Below are positions 34,947-43,595 of a stretch of DNA of 64,000 nucleotides, one piece after another. The notes beneath the pieces were generated by a model, which saw only the letters and a list, made by a program, of their open reading frames with translations, had not been told where the DNA came from and did not search any database. The position numbers were made by a program, and so were the translations under genes. Each line of letters begins with the position of its first letter. The first letter of the stretch is position 1. Source of the stretch: Peptostreptococcus porci (GTDB lineage Bacteria > Bacillota > Clostridia > Peptostreptococcales > Peptostreptococcaceae); the NCBI RefSeq assembly GCF_009695815.1, contig NZ_VUNE01000001.1, positions 434,001-498,000 on the forward strand, given 5' to 3'.

Positions 34947-36626
34947 CTAATAGTCTCGTGATTTTACAACAGGCTCACTTAGTGCTTCCAAGTAAATTTC
35001 TTTTGGGAATCCTACAATTCTAATTATTTCAAGCGCATTTGTGCTTCTAGCAGGACCTTTTTTTAGCTTGTAATCAAACTTCATATCGTCATTTTCAATC
35101 AGCTCACTAAAGTGATAGTTTTCAAAATGCTTTAGTGAAGAAATAAGCTCCAAGTCATGTGTGGCAATAAACATTGATGTGTCGTGTTTAGATAGGTAAT
35201 TAAGGAGTGCAAATGTCGAGTTAATTCTTTCAACAGTATTTGTTCCTCTAAACAGCTCGTCCATTATTATCAAGTGTTTAATATCATTATTTTTTACAGA
35301 ATCCACGATTCTTTTTACAGCTTTTGCTTCGGACATAAAGTAACTATCGCCGCTTGAAATATCATCTTCACTATTCATTGAACTTGTGATTTTATGTATA
35401 CAACATCTAGCTGATTCCGCAAAGCATATTCCAAAAGTTTGGGCAAATATCTGATTGATGCCAATTAATTTTAGAAATGTTGATTTCCCAGAGGCATTTG
35501 ATCCAGATAATATTATTTTGGGGTCACGCACAGTGATACTGTTCGGTACCGGTGATTTTAAGAGAGGATGGTATGTATTTTCGTAGTGAATTATGTCGCT
35601 ATCCCATTTAACCTTGCAATGATTTTTGTTATAATCAAGGTAACTTGCCATGCCCAAAACAGCATCGAGTTTTCCGAGTTCCTCAACCAATATCCTGATA
35701 TCATTTAAATGGTTATTAACCAAATCTCTAACAAGGAAGAAATTAATCGGTTCACTTAGAAAAAACATTGAAACCAAAGTAGATAACATAGACATTTCAG
35801 AGGTCATATCATCAAATGAAGCATATCTATATAGTTTAGAATTTAATTTATTGATATTATCTATAGTATTTGTTATTTTATTTATTCTATTGCAAAGAAT
35901 GTCTGGTTTCAAGGTCTTTATTCTATTTGCGACTTGTATAATCTTTCCAATTTCTTTAAAGTTTTTCAAATGTGAGTAGATTTCTTTTTTTATTTTTTCA
36001 CTTAGTACAATATTTGTCAATAATGAAATTATTAGCAATATTAGTGCAAATTCTTTTTCGAAAAAAAATAGTAATATGGAAAGGAGTGGAAGCGATCCTA
36101 ATAAAATATATATTTTTGGATTAAATTCGCTTGGATCAATTCCATTTTCCAGAAATAGTGAAATATCTGTTTTTAAGTTTTCTCCAATGCTTGCAAGACT
36201 TTGTTTGATTCTTTTTGCTGTTGGTATATTTGATTTTATTTCACATATCTCATCAAATGTTGTTTCAATATCATCAATATTGTATTTGGGATTCTTAAGA
36301 AGATATTTAAGCATAACCGTTCCCAAATATGACTCGGTGTGATCTATTTCTGAAAGTAATAAATCCATATTAAAATCATTCCAAGTTTTATCATTGATTT
36401 CTGAGTTTTTTGATATATAATTTGACAACAAAATAACATTACGATTCTGTTCCTTCTCTTCTTTCTTTGTTCCCCAATTTGTATCTATAGATTTTTTTAT
36501 ATAGTTTGAATATCGTATTTTTAAGACTAAATTGTATATGGCAATGGAAATGAATAATATAAATGCGAAAAAAATAATCTCATACAATTTATCAATATTA
36601 GCAAAAAGTGAATCAAAATCTTTCAT
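34947..36626 (-). CDS. Membrane-anchored MutS-like ATPase (MutS domain V only)
   Basis: 559 aa. A transmembrane helix near the N-terminus (about 16-36) and a hairpin pair (about 172-208) precede a helical lever region and a C-terminal MutS ATPase domain: Walker A GSNASGKST (375-383), SSGDSYFMSEAKAV, Walker B LIIMDELFRGTNTVERINS, and TATHDLEL-like FIATHDLELI. It lacks the mismatch-binding and connector domains, so it is not classical MutS; such membrane-bound homologues are uncharacterised. AGGAGG lies 7 bases before the start. It is transcribed on its own from an extended -10 promoter. Confidence 0.85.
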   Translation of the reverse strand: MKDFDSLFANIDKLYEIIFFAFILFISIAIYNLVLKIRYSNYIKKSIDTNWGTKKEEKEQNRNVILLSNYISKNSEINDKTWNDFNMDLLLSEIDHTESYLGTVMLKYLLKNPKYNIDDIETTFDEICEIKSNIPTAKRIKQSLASIGENLKTDISLFLENGIDPSEFNPKIYILLGSLPLLSILLFFFEKEFALILLIISLLTNIVLSEKIKKEIYSHLKNFKEIGKIIQVANRIKTLKPDILCNRINKITNTIDNINKLNSKLYRYASFDDMTSEMSMLSTLVSMFFLSEPINFFLVRDLVNNHLNDIRILVEELGKLDAVLGMASYLDYNKNHCKVKWDSDIIHYENTYHPLLKSPVPNSITVRDPKIILSGSNASGKSTFLKLIGINQIFAQTFGICFAESARCCIHKITSSMNSEDDISSGDSYFMSEAKAVKRIVDSVKNNDIKHLIIMDELFRGTNTVERINSTFALLNYLSKHDTSMFIATHDLELISSLKHFENYHFSELIENDDMKFDYKLKKGPARSTNALEIIRIVGFPKEIYLEALSEPVVKSRDY

Positions 36627-36673
36627 AAAATATCCTCCTATAATTCAGTTAGAAATATGTTAAAAAACAAAAG

Positions 36674-36696
36674 TATTCTCTGAGAATATTATATCA
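36674..36696 (-). promoter_or_regulatory. Promoter and palindrome of the MutS-like gene
   Basis: On the minus strand TGATATAAT (36688-36696) is an extended -10. Just downstream, TATTCTC-T-GAGAATA (36674-36688) is a perfect 7-bp palindrome with a 1-base centre, overlapping the likely transcription start. It is a candidate repressor site. Confidence 0.5.
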
Positions 36697-36799
36697 TAAT
36701 AATTTACTGGATACTACAATAGGTGAAATAATAGAGTATTATAGCGTGGTAGCTGTAAAAAATTATTATGCTAGATATTATTTATTTCAACAAAAAATG

Positions 36800-36869
36800 A
36801 AAATAGAAGCATCATATTATAGTAAATGACAAAACCTTTTAGTGGGGTATAATAATGGTACTTCTATTT
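36800..36869 (-). terminator. Long hairpin after the ECF gene
   Basis: Arms of about 21 bases (36800-36821 and 36848-36869) pair with a few mismatches (outer CTTCTATTT/AAATAGAAG) and are followed on the minus strand by CATTTTTTG. It probably terminates the ECF S-component transcript. Confidence 0.6.
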
Positions 36870-36919
36870 CAAATTAAGTATTTTATGATAATTCCTATTT
36901 TTATAATTAATTATAAGTA

Positions 36920-37525
36920 TTATGCTGCTTTTTTACTTTTTTGATAGTTAACCAACAAATTAGATTTAATTAGAATTGGTCTTAATGATACATATATCAA
37001 ATTGGCTATTACAACTGTTGTTATTGCATTGAAGAATGTAACTCCTGCACTCAATTTTGCCAAAATTGTAGCCACATCTGCTGGTTGACCTATTATGTAG
37101 ACTTTGTAAAAATAGCCAACAATTGGATCTGCTACAACATTAAAGCTCATCCCTACTATTGAAGCAATAATTGCCCATTTAATAATATATTTTTTGTCGT
37201 CGCTTTCATTTATTTTTGCGTATTTATGAGCAATTGCTCCAACAATAAGTCCTATACAAAGCTTTAAAATAAATGTTTTTGGAGCAACAATAATATATAC
37301 TGGATCTAGTATATCGGCGATAGTCATACCGATAGCACCCGCTAAACCACCGTATACGCCACCTATTAATAATGCTGCCAACACCAAGAATACATTTCCA
37401 AAATGTATTGAAGTTGCGTCGCCACCTGGAACTGGAATCTTTATTTGCAAAAATGTGAAAGTCACAAAACAAAGTGCAGCTAATATTGCTGTTTGAGTAA
37501 TCAAAGTAAGTTTTTCGTTTCTCAT
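36920..37525 (-). CDS. ECF transporter S component
   Basis: 201 aa integral membrane protein with about six helices. The N-terminus LTLITQTAILAALCFVTFTF is typical of S components that carry the conserved small-residue face for the EcfT subunit, and GGVYGGLAGAIGMTIADIL matches the vitamin-transporter family. The substrate cannot be assigned: no riboswitch is seen upstream and no biosynthetic gene is adjacent. The energising EcfA/EcfT genes are not in the window. AAGGAGG precedes the ATG. A sigma-A promoter lies at 37619-37647. Confidence 0.8.
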   Translation of the reverse strand: MRNEKLTLITQTAILAALCFVTFTFLQIKIPVPGGDATSIHFGNVFLVLAALLIGGVYGGLAGAIGMTIADILDPVYIIVAPKTFILKLCIGLIVGAIAHKYAKINESDDKKYIIKWAIIASIVGMSFNVVADPIVGYFYKVYIIGQPADVATILAKLSAGVTFFNAITTVVIANLIYVSLRPILIKSNLLVNYQKSKKAA

Positions 37526-37618
37526 GTAATCCTCCTTATCAATTTTTTATTATCAATCTATAATTGTTGATGTGTTTTTTTAAAAACAAAACAATTACTA
37601 CTTCATGATACAGATACA

Positions 37619-37647
37619 ATTTTATATATTATTTCAAATAAAGTCAA
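37619..37647 (-). promoter_or_regulatory. Promoter of the ECF gene
   Basis: On the minus strand TTGACT (37642-37647), 17 bases, TAAAAT (37619-37624). The leader is about 85 bases with no clear riboswitch. Confidence 0.65.
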
Positions 37648-37795
37648 TTATAATGGTATTTTTAATGAAAAAAACAATATCGTATCGATACAATTTTCGG
37701 CTAATCATAACTTTAAAAAAAATGTTATAGAACCACACAAAATGTGGTATCATTAAATATATAAGAGAAATGTAGCTTAGAGAAAAGGAAGGGGA

Positions 37796-37822
37796 ATGTG
37801 GTGTAAAGTTGCACCATGGTAG
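37796..37822 (+). CDS. Possible 8-codon leader peptide upstream of map
   Basis: AAGGAA (37785-37790) is well placed for the ATG at 37796, which encodes MWCKVAPW and stops at TAG 37820-37822, just 4 bases before the map ATG. The best ribosome site in the region therefore serves this mini-ORF rather than map. Two Trp codons in eight stand out, but without a visible attenuator the role is uncertain. It may simply deliver ribosomes to map by re-initiation. Confidence 0.35.
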   Translation: MWCKVAPW

Positions 37823-37826
37823 GTTT

Positions 37827-38693
37827 ATGCAAAATAGAAATGATAAGTGCTGGTGTGGCAGCGAAAAAAAGTATAAGAAGTGCCACATGGAAATTGATGA
37901 AAAAATAAGAGAATTTGAGCTAAAAGGACATATCGTTCCTGATAGAGGTATAATAAAAACGCCTAGAGAAATAGAGATGATCAAGGCTAGTGCTATAGTA
38001 AACACAGGTGTATTGGACCATGTGTCTAAAAATATAAAGGTTGGTATGAGTACTGAGGATATCGATAAGCTGGTTTATGATTTTACAACTGAGAATGGTG
38101 CTATTCCAGCACCTCTTGATTATGAAGGATTTCCAAAGAGTTGTTGTACTTCGATTAATAATGAAGTTTGTCACGGTATTCCTGACAAGAACATTATTTT
38201 AAAGGAAGGCGATATTATTAACGTTGATGTTTCGACTATCAAGGATGGATATTTTTCCGATGCATCGAGAATGTTTGTAATGGAAGGTGCATCTGATGAA
38301 GCGAAAAAATTAGTTGATATTACTAAAGAGTGTTTGGAAGTAGGGATTGAACAGGTTAAGCCGTGGGGACATATAGGTGATATTGGAGCTGCCATTCAAG
38401 AATATGCGGAATCTAGAGGGTACTCTGTAGTAACTATGTTTGGTGGGCATGGAATTGGTAATGAATTCCACGAAGAACCTTTTGTTTCTCATGTGGGAGT
38501 GAAAGACACAGGTATGCTGATGGTTCCAGGAATGATTTTTACGATTGAGCCGATGATAAATATCGGAAAGCCTCAGGTTTATGTTGATAAGAAAAATGGT
38601 TGGACTTCGTACACAAAAGATGGAAGTCTTTCTGCACAGTGGGAACATCAGATATTGGTAACTGAGGATGGTTATGAAATAATCTCTTATTAA
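37827..38693 (+). CDS. map: Methionine aminopeptidase with N-terminal SEC-C zinc motif
   Basis: 288 aa. Removes N-terminal Met from new proteins. Residues about 1-25 are a SEC-C motif (NDKCWCGSEKKYKKCH), a zinc-binding tail seen on clostridial MetAPs that probably contacts the ribosome. The M24 core follows, with CHGIPD, VDVSTIKDGYFSDASRMF (metal Asp pair), GGHGIGNEFHEEPFV and TIEPMI. Start choice: ATG 37827 with a weak TAGG site; TTG 37809 is the only other in-frame option. It is not in a ribosomal-protein operon, so it may be a second MetAP. Confidence 0.93.
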   Translation: MQNRNDKCWCGSEKKYKKCHMEIDEKIREFELKGHIVPDRGIIKTPREIEMIKASAIVNTGVLDHVSKNIKVGMSTEDIDKLVYDFTTENGAIPAPLDYEGFPKSCCTSINNEVCHGIPDKNIILKEGDIINVDVSTIKDGYFSDASRMFVMEGASDEAKKLVDITKECLEVGIEQVKPWGHIGDIGAAIQEYAESRGYSVVTMFGGHGIGNEFHEEPFVSHVGVKDTGMLMVPGMIFTIEPMINIGKPQVYVDKKNGWTSYTKDGSLSAQWEHQILVTEDGYEIISY

Positions 38694-38725
38694 GAGAATT
38701 TAATCAATGAATCGGAGGTGTTGAT

Positions 38726-39361
38726 ATGGACTATAGTAAAATTAATCCGTACTCGAGAAACGGTAAAACATTGCTATTTACTAGCCAAGATGAGAGATCG
38801 TTAAAAGTACTGGAAGAAAAAGGAAGATTTATCAATAGAAAAATATACATTAAGGAACATATGGATGATATTTCTCCATTGATACTGATGTGTTATGATT
38901 GGTTTGTTGATGCTGCAAAGGAGAGAGTCTCAAAACCTGATGATGTGGAATATCAGATTTGGTGCTCTGTCAGCGCTAGGAATTGTATGAGACCATATGA
39001 AGGTGAAGTTGCCTACGTTCTTGAGGTTCCGAACGAGGAGATAATATATTTTGATGGATTGAAATGGGACTATGTTCTGAATTTACACTATGTTCCGACG
39101 AACGATGATGATTTGGAAAAATACAGGGCTGAAATCAAGGCAAAAGGATATAAAAATTCTTTTGAATTTATTCAAGGTCGCTATGCCAGACAGTACCCAT
39201 TGGAAGAAAAACGAATAAAGGATAGTTGGGTTAGAGTATTCGATGTGGATAGCTGGAATATTTTTGGTGTTCAAGCAAATATCTGGGAAATAAAAAAAGA
39301 GTGGATTAAACATATTGTAAGACCAGGAGAATCAATACCTGAAGAATATATATTGGATTAG
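38726..39361 (+). CDS. DUF3841 domain protein
   Basis: 211 aa cytosolic protein resembling DUF3841: TLLFTSQDERSLKVLEEKGR, LILMCYDWFVDAAKERVSKP, YVLEVPNEEIIYFDGLKWDYVLN and a conserved tail with WIKHIVRPGE. The function is unknown. It may be a nucleotide or ligand-binding fold, but no catalytic motif is plain. It has CGGAGG before ATG and lies 32 bases after map on the same strand. Confidence 0.65.
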   Translation: MDYSKINPYSRNGKTLLFTSQDERSLKVLEEKGRFINRKIYIKEHMDDISPLILMCYDWFVDAAKERVSKPDDVEYQIWCSVSARNCMRPYEGEVAYVLEVPNEEIIYFDGLKWDYVLNLHYVPTNDDDLEKYRAEIKAKGYKNSFEFIQGRYARQYPLEEKRIKDSWVRVFDVDSWNIFGVQANIWEIKKEWIKHIVRPGESIPEEYILD

Positions 39362-39507
39362 GAATGGCAATTTAATGCAATACCATAATTTGTATAGTAG
39401 TGTTTGATTAAAGCCTTATTGCTGTATTTGTTTAAATCTACGGACGATGAAATATATAGATAAATTTATTTTAGAGTGATTATTAGAGAAGATGTGAGAG
39501 GTTAAAA

Positions 39508-40524
39508 ATGGAACAATTGTGTAAAAATATTTATTCCTTTCCTGTTGTATTGCCAAACAGCCCATTGAAGGCTATTCATATTTACGTGATAACAGGTGAA
39601 AATGGTAGCTATGTATTGGATACAGGGTACAATATGAAAGAGTCCAAAGAAAGTATGATTGCTGGTCTAAAGGAGCTTGGATTACAGATTAAAGATGTCT
39701 CACTGATAGTTACACATCTTCACTCTGATCATTCAGGCTTGATATCTGATTTTTACGAAGAAGGCTGCGATATTTATACGAGTGATGAAGATGGAAAATT
39801 GCTTGAAATTACAGCCACTGGAGAATATTGGAACAAATCGTTGGATTTGATAACAAAATATGGGATAGAAGAAGAGTTTGATGTTACAGATAATCCGGGA
39901 TACAAATATCAGTTATCAAGTCAGTTTGAGTACACAGCTCTAAAAGAGGGTGATACTATTGATATTGGAGAGTATTGCTTTGAAGTTCTGGATTTGGTTG
40001 GTCACACTCCGGGACATATAGGCTTATATGAAAGAAAACATAAGATATTATTTTGTGCAGATACTATTCTAAACACAATCACCCCCAATATTACTTTTTG
40101 GGGATTTGAGTACAAAAATATGCTAGAAAGGTATCTAAATACAATACATAAATTGAAAAAACTAGATGTAGATTATTGTTTTTCAACACATAGAGATCAG
40201 GTGACAGACCATAAAGTAAGAATTGATGAAATTACAGAGCATCATTTTGAGAGATTGGCTGAGGTGTTTAATTCACTAGAGGATGGAAAAGAATACACTA
40301 TTAGGAATATTGCGTCTAATATTACATGGAGAATCAGGGCAAATAGCTGGGATGATTTTCCGCCAGCTCAGAAATACTTTGCCTCAGGTGAAACAATGGC
40401 TCATGTGGAGCTATTGGTGAATTATGGATATGTCAATATGAGGGAAATCAATGGAGTGTTATATTTTTCGAAAAAGAAGAGTAATATTGACGATATAAGA
40501 GATAAGATTAATATTCAATCATAG
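39508..40524 (+). CDS. Metallo-beta-lactamase fold hydrolase
   Basis: 338 aa MBL-fold enzyme with THLHSDHSG (HxHxDH metal motif), GHTPGHIGLY (third His), FCADTIL (bridging Asp) and FSTHRDQ (final His), so both zinc sites are present. The C-terminal 100 residues contain a winged-helix-like segment. This resembles the glyoxalase II / thioesterase or RNase-unlike MBL group; the substrate is not known. GAGAGG precedes ATG. No neighbour points to a pathway. Confidence 0.88.
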   Translation: MEQLCKNIYSFPVVLPNSPLKAIHIYVITGENGSYVLDTGYNMKESKESMIAGLKELGLQIKDVSLIVTHLHSDHSGLISDFYEEGCDIYTSDEDGKLLEITATGEYWNKSLDLITKYGIEEEFDVTDNPGYKYQLSSQFEYTALKEGDTIDIGEYCFEVLDLVGHTPGHIGLYERKHKILFCADTILNTITPNITFWGFEYKNMLERYLNTIHKLKKLDVDYCFSTHRDQVTDHKVRIDEITEHHFERLAEVFNSLEDGKEYTIRNIASNITWRIRANSWDDFPPAQKYFASGETMAHVELLVNYGYVNMREINGVLYFSKKKSNIDDIRDKINIQS

Positions 40525-40875
40525 TAAGTTTGTTATTGTAGCTTAGTTAATATGATATTTTAATTATAATTATTTAAATATGATATTTTTAAAATCATAT
40601 TTTGAAAAAACATTGTGTTTAACGAATTTTATAAAAAATTCGCATAATAGCGAAAAAAACTATTGACATATATGTATAATATACTGTATAGTAGATTGGT
40701 AGAGAAAAACAAGTAGAATCCGTTCTCACCTTACGGCAATGCTTAGTAAGGTTAATAAGTTTATGCGTACAATATTTTTTTGTCGCTCAATTTGAACTTA
40801 TGGCGGATTTTATAATCCGTCTTTTTTTATTTTAGTAAGTGTATTTTAAACGACAAGAAAGTAGAGGTGTTCTGT
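40525..40875 (+). promoter_or_regulatory. infC operon promoter and leader with terminator
   Basis: 351-base gap. Two A/T-rich hairpins (about 40576-40602 and 40623-40642) end the previous unit. TTGACA (40663-40668), an 18-base spacer and TATAGT (40687-40692) form the promoter. The leader ends in an intrinsic terminator: GGCGGATT (40802-40809) with AATCCGTC (40814-40821), then TTTTTTT. This arrangement suggests attenuation by a ribosomal protein (L20 type), as in other Firmicutes infC-rpmI-rplT leaders. Confidence 0.75.
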
Positions 40876-41385
40876 ATTAGTAAGGAATTAGCAATCAATG
40901 AGGAAATCAATGTAAAGGAAGTAAGAGTATTATCTGAAACTGGTGAACAGTTGGGGATTATGCCTACGAAAGAAGCTTTGAATATCGCAAATTCAAAGAA
41001 TTTGGACCTTGCAATGATATCGCCAAATGCTGAACCACCTGTTTGTAAAATGATGGACTATGGAAAGTTCAAATATGAGCAGGCAAGGAAGGAAAAAGAA
41101 GCGAAGAAAAAACAGAAGACTATTAATATCAAAGAAGTAAGACTTAGACCAGGTATTGGTGACAATGATTTGAAGACAAAGGCAAACCAAGCTGTTAAGT
41201 TCCTACAAAAGGGAGACAAAGTTAAGGTTGAACTGAGATTTAGAGGTAGGGAATTAGGTCACAAAGATATTGGTAAAGAAGTCATGCATAAGTTTATTGA
41301 AATGTTAAATGAGTTTGGAGAACCAGGAAAGCCCCCAAAATTTGAAGGGAATAATATGGTTGCAATAATAGATCCAAAGAAATAG
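40876..41385 (+). CDS. infC: Translation initiation factor IF-3 (AUU start)
   Basis: 169 aa. The protein ISKELAINEEINVKEVRVL... shows the IF-3 N-terminal domain with GEQLGIMPTKEAL, then a C-terminal domain with KTINIKEVRLRPGIGDNDL. AGAGGTG (40864-40869) is spaced 6 bases from ATT at 40876, which gives the family start (M)ISKELAIN. AUU initiation is the known autoregulatory feature of infC in E. coli and B. subtilis. A GTG at 40867 overlaps the ribosome site and is unlikely. It heads infC-rpmI-rplT. Confidence 0.96.
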   Translation: MSKELAINEEINVKEVRVLSETGEQLGIMPTKEALNIANSKNLDLAMISPNAEPPVCKMMDYGKFKYEQARKEKEAKKKQKTINIKEVRLRPGIGDNDLKTKANQAVKFLQKGDKVKVELRFRGRELGHKDIGKEVMHKFIEMLNEFGEPGKPPKFEGNNMVAIIDPKK

Positions 41386-41411
41386 ATAATAATTGAGAGG
41401 AGGACTTTGTT

Positions 41412-41609
41412 ATGCCAAAGATGAAGACACATAGAGGTGCAGCAAAAAGATTAAAAAGAACAGGAAGCGGTAAGTTGAAAAGAGCGAAGGCTTATAAGAG
41501 TCACATACTTACAAAAAAATCAGCTAAGACTAAAATGAACTTGAGACAATCTACATTAGTTAGTGATGGAGATGCAAGAAGAATAGCACAGTTATTACCA
41601 TACAAGTAA
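41412..41609 (+). CDS. rpmI: 50S ribosomal protein L35
   Basis: 65 aa, very basic. [20 protein letters not shown] is the L35 signature, with [18 protein letters not shown] following. It lies between infC and rplT with 26- and 24-base gaps and GAGGAGG before ATG. Confidence 0.98.
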   Translation: MPKMKTHRGAAKRLKRTGSGKLKRAKAYKSHILTKKSAKTKMNLRQSTLVSDGDARRIAQLLPYK

Positions 41610-41633
41610 GATTAAGGATACGGAGGATTTAAA

Positions 41634-41987
41634 ATGGCAAGAGTAAAGAAGGGTATGAACGCCCATAAGAGACATAAAAAAGTATTAAAGCTTGCAAAGG
41701 GATACCAGGGATCAAGAAGTAAGCTTTACAAGACTTCAAACCAGTTCGTAATGAAGGCATTGAAGAATGCTTATATCGGTAGAAAGCAGAAAAAGAGAGA
41801 TTTCAGAAAGCTTTGGATTCAGAGAATCAATGCCGCTTGTAGAATGAATGATATGTCATATTCTAAGTTCATGAACGGTCTAAAGAAAGCTGGAATAGAA
41901 GTAAATAGAAAGATGCTTTCAGAATTAGCTATTGCTGATCCAAATGGGTTTGCACAGTTAGTAGATGTAGCTAAGAAGAGCCTATAA
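41634..41987 (+). CDS. rplT: 50S ribosomal protein L20
   Basis: 117 aa, basic, beginning [20 protein letters not shown] with [20 protein letters not shown] and the C-terminal [15 protein letters not shown] domain. Early 50S assembly protein. In several bacteria L20 also binds its operon leader to repress rpmI/rplT or infC; the leader before infC could serve that here. Ends the operon before a clear terminator. Confidence 0.98.
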   Translation: MARVKKGMNAHKRHKKVLKLAKGYQGSRSKLYKTSNQFVMKALKNAYIGRKQKKRDFRKLWIQRINAACRMNDMSYSKFMNGLKKAGIEVNRKMLSELAIADPNGFAQLVDVAKKSL

Positions 41988-42006
41988 TTAGATATTTTGA
42001 TTATTG

Positions 42007-42044
42007 ACCTTGTAAATTTGGTTTCAAATTTACGAGGTTTTTTT
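42007..42044 (+). terminator. Terminator of infC-rpmI-rplT
   Basis: ACCTTGTAAATTT (42007-42019) pairs with AAATTTACGAGGT (42026-42038) with one G-U pair, followed by TTTTTTATTTTT. Confidence 0.9.
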
Positions 42045-42122
42045 ATTTTTTAAAGTTCTAAACGAATTATTTTGTTTTTTAAATCTCTAAACATATATTG
42101 TAAAAACATATAATAAGTATAG

Positions 42123-42219
42123 ATAATAACCATGATTATTATAGTTAAAAATCTTGCAAAGATAATCGCGATATGATAAGATTTCTATTAATAACAATAA
42201 TGTATATTAATTTATTGTT
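42123..42219 (+). promoter_or_regulatory. Promoter and two palindromes upstream of the betaine reductase genes
   Basis: TTGCAA (42154-42159), a 17-base spacer and TAAGAT (42177-42182) make a likely promoter. Upstream, 42123-42142 is a 20-base palindrome with 9 of 10 pairs (ATAATAACCATGATTATTAT). Downstream, AACAATAA (42193-42200) and TTATTGTT (42212-42219) form a perfect inverted repeat over the 5' leader. Both are candidate operators for the nearby TetR protein or another regulator. Confidence 0.55.
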
Positions 42220-42255
42220 TCTAATATGCAATTAAAATACAAACGGAGGTGCGTC

Positions 42256-43581
42256 ATGTTATTAGAAATTGGAAATTTTTATGTCAAGGATGTCAAATTT
42301 GGAGAAAAAACTTCATTTAAAGATGGAGTACTGTTTATCAATAAAGATGAGGCAATTGATTTCATCGCAAAAGATGAGCATATAACAGATATTGATATTG
42401 AAATTGCGAAACCGGGTGAAGATATTAGAATAGTACCAATCAAAGAAGCTGTTGAGCCAAGAGTTAGGTTGGATGGAAAATCGTTATTTCCAGGTGTTAC
42501 AGGTAATCTAAGAAGAGCAGGCGAAGGTCGTATTCATGCTCTTAAGGGATGCTCTGTAATGGGGGTAGGAATGCATTGGGGAAGCTTTGGTGATGGATTA
42601 GTGGATATGTCTGGAGAAGGGGCAAAATATTCATATTATTCAAATCTAATTAATATTTGTTTGGTAATAGATACCGATGAAGAGTTCGAAAGATATGAAC
42701 AACAGAAGAAAAATCATGCCATTAGATGGGCTTGTCATTATTTCGCTGAATATTTGGGAGAAACTGTTAAATCTCTTGAACCTGAAGATCTTGAAACTTT
42801 TGAGTTTGAAGGTGTTACGAAGCGAAGTGACTCTGTTAATGAATTGCCTTCTGTAGTGTTGGTTATGCAGCCTCAGTCTCAGATGGAAGAGCTGGGATAT
42901 AACGATCTTGTATATGGATGGGATATGAATAAATATTTACCTAGCTTTATGAATCCAAATGAAGTTCTTGATGGTTCTATTATTGGAGGTAGCTTTATGC
43001 CATGCTCTTCGAAATGGTCTACATACGATATGCAAAATTTCCCTATAATAAAGGAATTGTATAAAGAGCATGGGAAAACATTAAACTTCCTTGGTGTAAT
43101 AATGTCAAACTTAAATGTATCTCTTGAGCAAAAAGAAAGAGCGGCAATTTTTGTTTCAAATATGGCCAGAACCTTGGGTGCTGATGGGGCGATAGTTGTA
43201 GAAGAAGGGTATGGTAACCCTGATGCCGATTATGTAAGATGTATTTGCGCATTGGAGGAAGTCGGTGTTAAGGTTGTAGGTATTAGCAATGAATGTACTG
43301 GTCGTGATGGAAAATCACAGCCACTAGTTGTTATGGACGAAGGTACGACAGCTTTGGTTTCAACTGGCAATGTTTCTGAATTAATCGAGCTTCCACCTGC
43401 GAAAAAAGTAATTGGAGAACTTCAGGCATTGGCTAGAGATGGTTTATCTGGAGGATGGTCAGGAGATGAAATACTTGGACCTTCTGTTAGAGAAGACGGA
43501 TCTATAATTATGGAAAATAACGCTATGTTCTGTGGCGATCAGGTTGCTGGTTGGGCTACAAAAATCATGAGAGAGTTTTAA
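42256..43581 (+). CDS. grdI: Betaine reductase component B, alpha/beta proprotein
   Basis: 441 aa. Glycine/sarcosine/betaine reductase substrate-specific protein B proprotein (GrdE/GrdG/GrdI family), e.g. PGVTGNLRRAGEGRIHALKG, VMGVGMHWGSFGDGLVDMSG and the C-terminal GDQVAGWATKIMREF. In this family the chain is cut at an internal Cys that becomes a pyruvoyl group; the likely site is Cys250 in GGSFMPCSSKWSTYD, by comparison with the Cys242 region of GrdE. The betaine assignment rests on the BCCT transporter downstream; sarcosine (GrdG) is the main alternative. It is followed 14 bases later by the selenoprotein gene. Confidence 0.9.
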   Translation: MLLEIGNFYVKDVKFGEKTSFKDGVLFINKDEAIDFIAKDEHITDIDIEIAKPGEDIRIVPIKEAVEPRVRLDGKSLFPGVTGNLRRAGEGRIHALKGCSVMGVGMHWGSFGDGLVDMSGEGAKYSYYSNLINICLVIDTDEEFERYEQQKKNHAIRWACHYFAEYLGETVKSLEPEDLETFEFEGVTKRSDSVNELPSVVLVMQPQSQMEELGYNDLVYGWDMNKYLPSFMNPNEVLDGSIIGGSFMPCSSKWSTYDMQNFPIIKELYKEHGKTLNFLGVIMSNLNVSLEQKERAAIFVSNMARTLGADGAIVVEEGYGNPDADYVRCICALEEVGVKVVGISNECTGRDGKSQPLVVMDEGTTALVSTGNVSELIELPPAKKVIGELQALARDGLSGGWSGDEILGPSVREDGSIIMENNAMFCGDQVAGWATKIMREF

Positions 43582-43595
43582 GGAGGTAAATAGCG

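Noticed and set aside
37526-37640. Vitamin riboswitch upstream of the ECF S component
   Set aside because: Only a promoter and a short A/T-rich leader are seen; no TPP, FMN or other aptamer consensus.
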